Below are positions 60,301 through 64,000 of a stretch of 64,000 bases of DNA, piece by piece. The translations under genes were made by a program, and so were the position numbers. The DNA lies in assembly GCA_034437035.1 (NCBI GenBank), contig DAOTUI010000197.1:19162-83161 (forward strand), given 5' to 3'. The notes beneath the pieces are model-generated. The model saw nothing but the letters and a program-made list of their open reading frames with translations. It was not told the origin of the DNA and ran no database searches. The stretch comes from CAKZQX01 sp034437035. GTDB taxonomy: Bacteria > Chloroflexota > Chloroflexia > Chloroflexales > Chloroflexaceae. The first letter of the stretch is position 1, and every line of letters starts with the position of its first letter.

Positions 60301-60731
60301 CGGCGCGGCAGCGGTCGCCCCTCCTGAATAAACAGATCAGTATTCAGCGCATCGGTGATAATAAAAAACGTACGCTCGGTGGTCTTGCTCTCACCCGCCT
60401 CGATGCATGCGCCGATGGTAAGCTGACTGCCATTCTCACTGTCGGTAAATTCCAGGGCGATATAGGCCACCGTGTTGCCGGGACGCAGCCAGCGGCCCTC
60501 GCCAATCTTACCGCGCACATAACTGTCGAGCGTGCGCTGTGAACGATCCTGGGCCGAACTGTTGAAGCGCACCCGCGTCTGGTTGGCAATCAGTACCGTC
60601 TGGATGGCATCCAGCACGGAGGATTTGCCCGATCCGTTGTGACCTGCAAAGTAGAGGCTATCCTGCACCGAAATCAGATGATGGGTGAAGCGGTGCCAAT
60701 TGTGCAAGAAAATATGTGAGAGGGAGAGCAT
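57378..60731 (-). CDS. jetC: Wadjet protein JetC (SMC-like ATPase)
   Basis: 1117 residues. ABC ATPase head split by long coiled coils: Walker A AGHNGSGKSSVLDAIQTVL near residue 30; heptad-rich, Gln/Glu/Arg-rich segments from ~230-400 and ~620-900 with a hinge-like domain between (GQRPPLLCDLLEVPDEHWQNA); then signature MGQTSGGETQTPFYVTIA and Walker B IRLVAFDEAFSKMDQDRI. It extrudes loops on circular plasmid DNA and, with JetA, JetB and JetD, cuts plasmids. It starts 3 bp after jetB. The usual next gene, jetD, is not here but 6.3 kb away. Confidence 0.95.
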   Translation of the reverse strand: MLSLSHIFLHNWHRFTHHLISVQDSLYFAGHNGSGKSSVLDAIQTVLIANQTRVRFNSSAQDRSQRTLDSYVRGKIGEGRWLRPGNTVAYIALEFTDSENGSQLTIGACIEAGESKTTERTFFIITDALNTDLFIQEGRPLPRRELRQTLRNRRKARFFDQVLEYQTELLNSLGGLNERFFDLFIRALTFQPMRNIREFVERWLLEERPLDVETLQRVVERLEQLRVTAHQVEEKLYRLEAVEQHRSEARRLQTRHNEYTLLIALLTAEAARRQVAALQEQINATQQELTTHQTDLAGTQTALENTRQALLDVQVQLRQSDVVQRQADLERQIRAATQEANTIRARWTALLADLQREAAALQPLPAGTGDAEGPITAEERQALTTFQATVVVLNADTPPPEALPAQIDATITALDTAAERNNQVLYDLQAQLRELRTRQTELTQRLAQLRTGQKPYPRAVEQLRDLLEPIIGQRPPLLCDLLEVPDEHWQNAVEAMLGPRRFHIIVPPRNFLAALRELDRARAEERLYDVGLIDLERAAQEGRRAQPGALAEQVQPRADALRPYINTVLGNIICCGSVDELRTYRRSITADVVLYSEWTVRALRPDSFTPRYIGRRAQQSQIAETRRELEEVAALIAGLDPQARDQQALVGLLSRGRTLSNLRQRLDVPLDEHPLRQQIAGRQAEIAALDLSGVAELEREAQRLQGIVAQEVERERHLHQQIGRLETRLQSLTEQQREAERERTERERHAATEREQLSEAVAAAEELFAERTAQADLAESIRNTETATQRFATQFQNELTRLNDAALAYNFSYQFSALPKNLDEPRYREELERLQATELPRYKEQIEQAQREAEEELREHVLHRLREHTLLARQELDRINDALSRLQFHGERYRFKAQPADEVREYYDLINDAQLLGTAGSLFKSEFYTNHKATFDRFYELLTRTPRSDGEREEQRRLTDYRSYLSYDIDVTHADGSSSRLSRIMGQTSGGETQTPFYVTIAASFAQLYHINERHQRPTIRLVAFDEAFSKMDQDRIGATLALLQSFGLQIITATPLERCEYLVPRICTNLVLTAVGDTVLIEPYRNYAARLEAFATDGTDNGTTADIAAAGMTGEG

Positions 60732-60734
60732 CGG

Positions 60735-61397
60735 TTATGCCTCATCTTCATCCGTGTCGTCATCACTATCCGCGCCCGCGCTGCGCGCCCGCGAGCGGTC
60801 GTACGCCTGCAACTGCTCGGCAATCTCGCCGATGGCCTGCGAGGGCACCACCACCTCCAGCGTGGGCAGCAGTTCGATCAGCTTATCGCCGTCGCCGGCG
60901 CGGAGGGTGCCACCCCCACCGGCCCGGATCAGCTTGAGGCTCTGCAGTGTGCGGAGCGCCTCCTCCAGACTGGTCTTCTTCTTGACCGCCTGCCCCGGCA
61001 GGAACTCGGTGTAGCGCGTGTAGAGCTCTTCCACGCTGATCGTCGGGTAGCGCGTCAGGCTGACCTCGACCCGCTCGCGTTTCTCGGCATAGACCAGCCG
61101 CAGGAGCAGCAGCCAGATTGTGGTATCGCGGTTGAGCCGCCGCCGATGTGCGCCCTCCCGATGCACCACCTGAAATACGGCGATGCGCTCATCGTAGCGC
61201 AGTTCCCATCCGCCCACGGCCAGATAGTCGGCCACCAGTTCGCGCCGCCGCACCAGAAAGTTGTAGGCCCGCCGGTCCTGCTCATCCTCGCGCCAGATCA
61301 GGCCATCACTGAGCAGCCGCCGCACAGCATCACTGAACTGCTGCTGCTCGCCGGGGGTCAACTGGCTGTAGGCTTCGGCAAAATCTGTCAGGCTCAT
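60735..61397 (-). CDS. jetB: Wadjet protein JetB (kite/MukE-like subunit)
   Basis: 220 residues from ATG 61397; the longer open frame to 61547 overlaps jetA. Winged-helix, MukE-like text: FAEAYSQLTPGEQQQFSDAV, RAYNFLVRRRELVADYLAVG, YPTISVEELYTRYTEFLPG, LEEALRTLQSLKLI. Acidic tail SDDDTDEDEA. It binds the JetC neck and JetA in the Wadjet condensin-like complex. Assignment rests on these features and on position between jetA and jetC. Confidence 0.85.
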   Translation of the reverse strand: MSLTDFAEAYSQLTPGEQQQFSDAVRRLLSDGLIWREDEQDRRAYNFLVRRRELVADYLAVGGWELRYDERIAVFQVVHREGAHRRRLNRDTTIWLLLLRLVYAEKRERVEVSLTRYPTISVEELYTRYTEFLPGQAVKKKTSLEEALRTLQSLKLIRAGGGGTLRAGDGDKLIELLPTLEVVVPSQAIGEIAEQLQAYDRSRARSAGADSDDDTDEDEA

Positions 61398-61443
61398 TCC
61401 TGTATGATACCAGATAGTTATCCAGGTAGGAAATTCATGCTGT

Positions 61444-62868
61444 CTACACCCGCCGCAGCACAAACGCCCGAAACCCCACCCCGGCGCGCTCGATCCATCC
61501 GCCGTCCGGAGCCTCATCGACGCGGTAGCCCAGCGAGCCGTCACCATAGCTGCGCAGGTAGATCAGCAGCGGCAGATCGTCGGGGCTGGTGAGGGGCAGT
61601 TCGGCGGCGGGCAACTCGTCCCGGTCGCGTAGCAAGCCGGCGGCGTAGCGCCGCACCCGCTCGCGGCTGATCGCCCGGTTCATCTGCTGGAGCGTGTAGG
61701 CATGCGCGGCGCGGATCTGCTCCTCGGAGGGCGGTGTCGGCGCGACCGGCTCCGGGGTAAAGGGCACAGCGGCGCGGGTGGGCGGCGCAAGTGAGTCGGC
61801 GTCGATCAACTCCAGCGCAAAGAGCGACACCAGCGGATCATACTCCCCCGGCAGCGGCGCACCCGTGCGGCCCGGCACCTCGGTCAGCAGATGGCTGATC
61901 AGCGCATGTAGTTGCCCACTCGTGGTGCTGCTAGCGGTCAGTTGATGCTCCACGCTGCGCACGGCTGAGTCAACAAACTGGCTATGGCGCGTGTCAATCG
62001 TGGTCAGCAGCCGATCCAGCCACTCGAAATGGTCGCGCACCTCGCGGATACTGGCGCTCAACAGATCAACCGCCTCCGCCACGCTCTCGACCTCGCCGCG
62101 CATGCGCATCTGCTGCGCCAGGTGCTCAACCTGTTCGGCATCGTCCAGGCTGCCCAGCGCATTCAGAATGCCGGGGCGAAAGCGGGAGACATGATCGGTG
62201 GTGCGCAACTGGTGGTAGGCATGATCGACAATCTGGTCGCGGTAGCTGGTGAAGACCTGCTCCAGCACGTCGCGTGCCTGCAACTGCTCCAGCACCTGCT
62301 GGATGTGCTCGCCGATATTGTGCTGCAACTCCTTGAGCGCCTGCAGCAGGTAGCGCGTCTGGTAGTGCGCCTCGCGTAGCCGCACATAGTCGCCGTTCTC
62401 CTGGCGCGCGGCCTGCAGCAGATCATGGATCGCGCAGATCATCCCGCGCAGGCGGGGCGGCTCGTTGCTTGCCAGTTCCTGCAGCACACTCAGCAGGCGA
62501 AAGGCATGCGCGGGCATGGTGTAGGCAATCGTAAAATCGCCCTGGGTTTCGACCCGCAGCCAGCCGCATGCCGTCAGGTAGCGCAGCACACCGCCGGCGC
62601 GCGCCGGCAGATCATCGGCGGCGGGTTGCTCCGCAAGCAAGGCCGCTTCCGGGGCGCTGTCGCTATCCAGCGTGGGCGTATCGGCCATGTCCGCCAGGAT
62701 ATCCGCGACCAGGTTGACCGCCAGTTCGCGCGAGAGCGGCTGCTGGTGGCGCTGGGTTTCGGCAAACAGGCAGAGCAGCACGGCGGCATAGACCGGCGCG
62801 CCCTGGGCCGCCAGCGGGTTAAAAAAGGTTGTCGGAATACGGTCAAAGAGATTGGCTGTCACCGGCAT
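61444..62868 (-). CDS. jetA: Wadjet protein JetA (kleisin-like subunit)
   Basis: 474 residues. The N-terminus LFDRIPTTFFNPLAAQGAPV, then YAAVLLCLFAE, is the JetA family start. The middle is helical (LLQALKELQHNIGEHIQQVL, VRDHFEWLDRLLTTIDTRHS). The C-terminus contains YGDGSLGYRVDE. JetA is the kleisin that links JetB to the JetC heads. First gene of the operon; jetB begins 46 bp downstream. The family wording fits the PF18982 type rather than DUF3375, so a type II-like Wadjet is more likely than type I. Confidence 0.88.
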   Translation of the reverse strand: MPVTANLFDRIPTTFFNPLAAQGAPVYAAVLLCLFAETQRHQQPLSRELAVNLVADILADMADTPTLDSDSAPEAALLAEQPAADDLPARAGGVLRYLTACGWLRVETQGDFTIAYTMPAHAFRLLSVLQELASNEPPRLRGMICAIHDLLQAARQENGDYVRLREAHYQTRYLLQALKELQHNIGEHIQQVLEQLQARDVLEQVFTSYRDQIVDHAYHQLRTTDHVSRFRPGILNALGSLDDAEQVEHLAQQMRMRGEVESVAEAVDLLSASIREVRDHFEWLDRLLTTIDTRHSQFVDSAVRSVEHQLTASSTTSGQLHALISHLLTEVPGRTGAPLPGEYDPLVSLFALELIDADSLAPPTRAAVPFTPEPVAPTPPSEEQIRAAHAYTLQQMNRAISRERVRRYAAGLLRDRDELPAAELPLTSPDDLPLLIYLRSYGDGSLGYRVDEAPDGGWIERAGVGFRAFVLRRV

Positions 62869-63270
62869 TCCCGTGGCATGTGTTTACGCTGTAACACTGT
62901 TGTGTGCAGCCTATTCTACCACGGTTGGGCGTACGAACATGAAATGTCCGGGAGTCCCGGCTTTAGCCGGTGTATGCCTGCCGGGACAGCGGCATACTGC
63001 CGGGAACGCCTGATCCGGCTGATGCAGTTTGAAACGTTAATCCAGACATTGCTCCAGGAGTCCCGGCTTCAGCCGGTGAACGGCTGCACACCGGCTGAAG
63101 CCGGGACTCCAAAGTCCGAGCCGTACGATGGTGCATGCCATCCGGCCACACGCTCTATCCGACTATTTTTCAACGTTCATAAGCCGGGACTCCCGCTCGT
63201 TGATGTCCGGATGAAAAATGCATTGTACCGGCCTTGCCGGATCACGCTCGGCGCAAAGGTTTGCCCATCC
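62869..63270. repeat. Spacer with type-B palindromic elements
   Basis: No gene. From about 62945 to 63195 there are several copies of inverted phrases GGGAGTCCCGGCTTTAGCCGG and CCGGCTGAAGCCGGGACTCC (each split by short DNA), as near 15.5 and 21.5 kb. The outer arms CAGTTTGAAACGTTAATCC and TTCAACGTTCATAAGCC mark at least one unit. Confidence 0.6.
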
Positions 63271-63888
63271 TTACTTTGCATCAAACACTGTGGCGACATC
63301 TACGTTGAACCCGGTCAAGAGTCGTGAGGCAGCGCACTCGCCGCGGCGAAACACCCCATACTCCGTGTATGTATCGCCTTCCAGCACAAGGACCGTGATC
63401 GTATCGTCGCGGGGGTTCACGATCCAATATTCAGGGATACCGGCCTCAGCATAGTCGGCCCGCTTGACCCTGGTGTCGCGCTCAGGATCATCGTCGCTCA
63501 CGATCTCGACAGCAAGATCAACCCCTAGCCAGTATCGTTTCTGCTGACGGGGATCGTTCGCATCCCGCAAGACTACCAGATCGGGTTCGCGGAACTTGCG
63601 CGGACGAATCTGCACCCGCAGCGGTGAAAAGAGCGTAATGCCGCCCCGTGGTCGTACAAAGGCAACAAATAGCTCATAGAGCAACGCCAGAATCTTCTGG
63701 TGCTCAGGGATAGGCATCGGTAGCACCTCGATATATCCGTTGTCAAACTCCAGCAGGCGGGTGCTGTGATCCGTCATCGCCAGATACTGCTCCTCAGTCC
63801 AGAGTCCCTGAATGGGTGCAAGGCTGAGGACGGTATCGTCGTCGTGATCAACGATGCGGAGTTCTGGGGCACGTACGTAAACAGTCAT
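63271..63888 (-). CDS. Uma2-family (DUF820) putative endonuclease, copy 2
   Basis: 205 residues, same length as copy 1 at 47.7 kb and clearly paralogous: YIEVLPMPIPEHQKILALL, RPRKFREPDLVVLRDANDP, GVDLAVEIVSDDDPERDTR and RADYAEAGIPEYWIVNPRDD. Presumed PD-(D/E)XK metal site as in copy 1. A good start at ATG 63888. Upstream there is only 112 bp to the window end, without recognisable features. Confidence 0.88.
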   Translation of the reverse strand: MTVYVRAPELRIVDHDDDTVLSLAPIQGLWTEEQYLAMTDHSTRLLEFDNGYIEVLPMPIPEHQKILALLYELFVAFVRPRGGITLFSPLRVQIRPRKFREPDLVVLRDANDPRQQKRYWLGVDLAVEIVSDDDPERDTRVKRADYAEAGIPEYWIVNPRDDTITVLVLEGDTYTEYGVFRRGECAASRLLTGFNVDVATVFDAK

Positions 63889-64000
63889 ACCCTGGCGTCT
63901 CCTAATGGTTATGCCAACCGCCTCTCCAGTATACCTCCCTACCGAATGAACAGCAACATAAGAGGTTAGGAGATTTCCGACCGGTGCGGGTTTCTTATGG

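Noticed and set aside
59439..60542. Long plus-strand open frame inside jetC
   Set aside because: Antisense shadow of the JetC coiled coil; composition is a mirror of the real frame with no domain features.

Overview
The window is GC-rich chromosomal DNA that looks like Chloroflexota, most likely class Chloroflexia. This is an inference from gene content, not a search: a four-GAF sensor kinase, MGDG-synthase-type glycosyltransferases, an F420-type (LLM) oxidoreductase, many Thr/Pro/Glu-linker lipoproteins, a sodium-pump decarboxylase and a DabAB inorganic-carbon transporter. Most genes lie on the minus strand. I see no rRNA, no tRNA and no CRISPR array.

Layout. 1-5.5 kb: the edge of a type III-A CRISPR-Cas locus (csm2, running off the left edge, and csm1/cas10 with both catalytic motifs altered), then a PHP-AlbA_2 protein. 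6-10 kb: histidine kinase, response regulator and flavodoxin-like operon. 10-14.4 kb: an ABC peptide-type importer whose binding protein appears circularly permuted. 15-17 kb: a solitary antitoxin and a membrane-anchored phospholipase D-like protein. 17-20.8 kb: pyrR-pyrB-pyrC with a PyrR mRNA-binding leader. 21.9-25.2 kb: methyltransferase, YceI lipoprotein and sortase. 25.4-29.5 kb: a biotin-dependent sodium-pump (methylmalonyl-CoA) decarboxylase operon with a tandem partial duplication. 30.4-33.9 kb: two related glycosyltransferases and a HAD phosphatase. 34.3-41.5 kb: FtsX-type permease, redoxin, a decayed TIR/WD40 gene, an M1 peptidase and a glutaminyl cyclase. 42.4-49.3 kb: MBL hydrolase, DUF1624 membrane protein, Acg-like nitroreductase with its TetR regulator, F420 oxidoreductase, Uma2 protein and an orphan DNA methyltransferase. 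49.5-62.9 kb: a defence-rich stretch with a broken UPF0175/PIN toxin-antitoxin pair and a Wadjet system (JetA, JetB, JetC and a separated JetD). Between JetC and JetD lies a LysR-dabB-dabA cassette. A second Uma2 gene closes the window.

Mobile and repeated DNA. About eleven intergenic copies of a MITE-like element are present. The better copies have 16-bp terminal inverted repeats (consensus ACACGAGTTACGCGGT), a nested inner stem and a long central palindrome whose sequence differs between copies while pairing is kept. Four copies and one tandem pair are bracketed by 5-6 bp direct repeats (ATAGT, CATTT, AATGT, CATTG, CATGTA). Many spacers also carry tracts with a 7-bp period, several starting right after a stop codon.

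Strongest candidates for undescribed biology: the MITE family with co-varying palindromic cores, the Wadjet operon split by a DabAB cassette, the circularly permuted binding protein, the doubly altered Cas10 beside a PHP-AlbA_2 protein, and the leader in which the PyrR site overlaps the ribosome-binding site of a small ORF coupled to pyrR.
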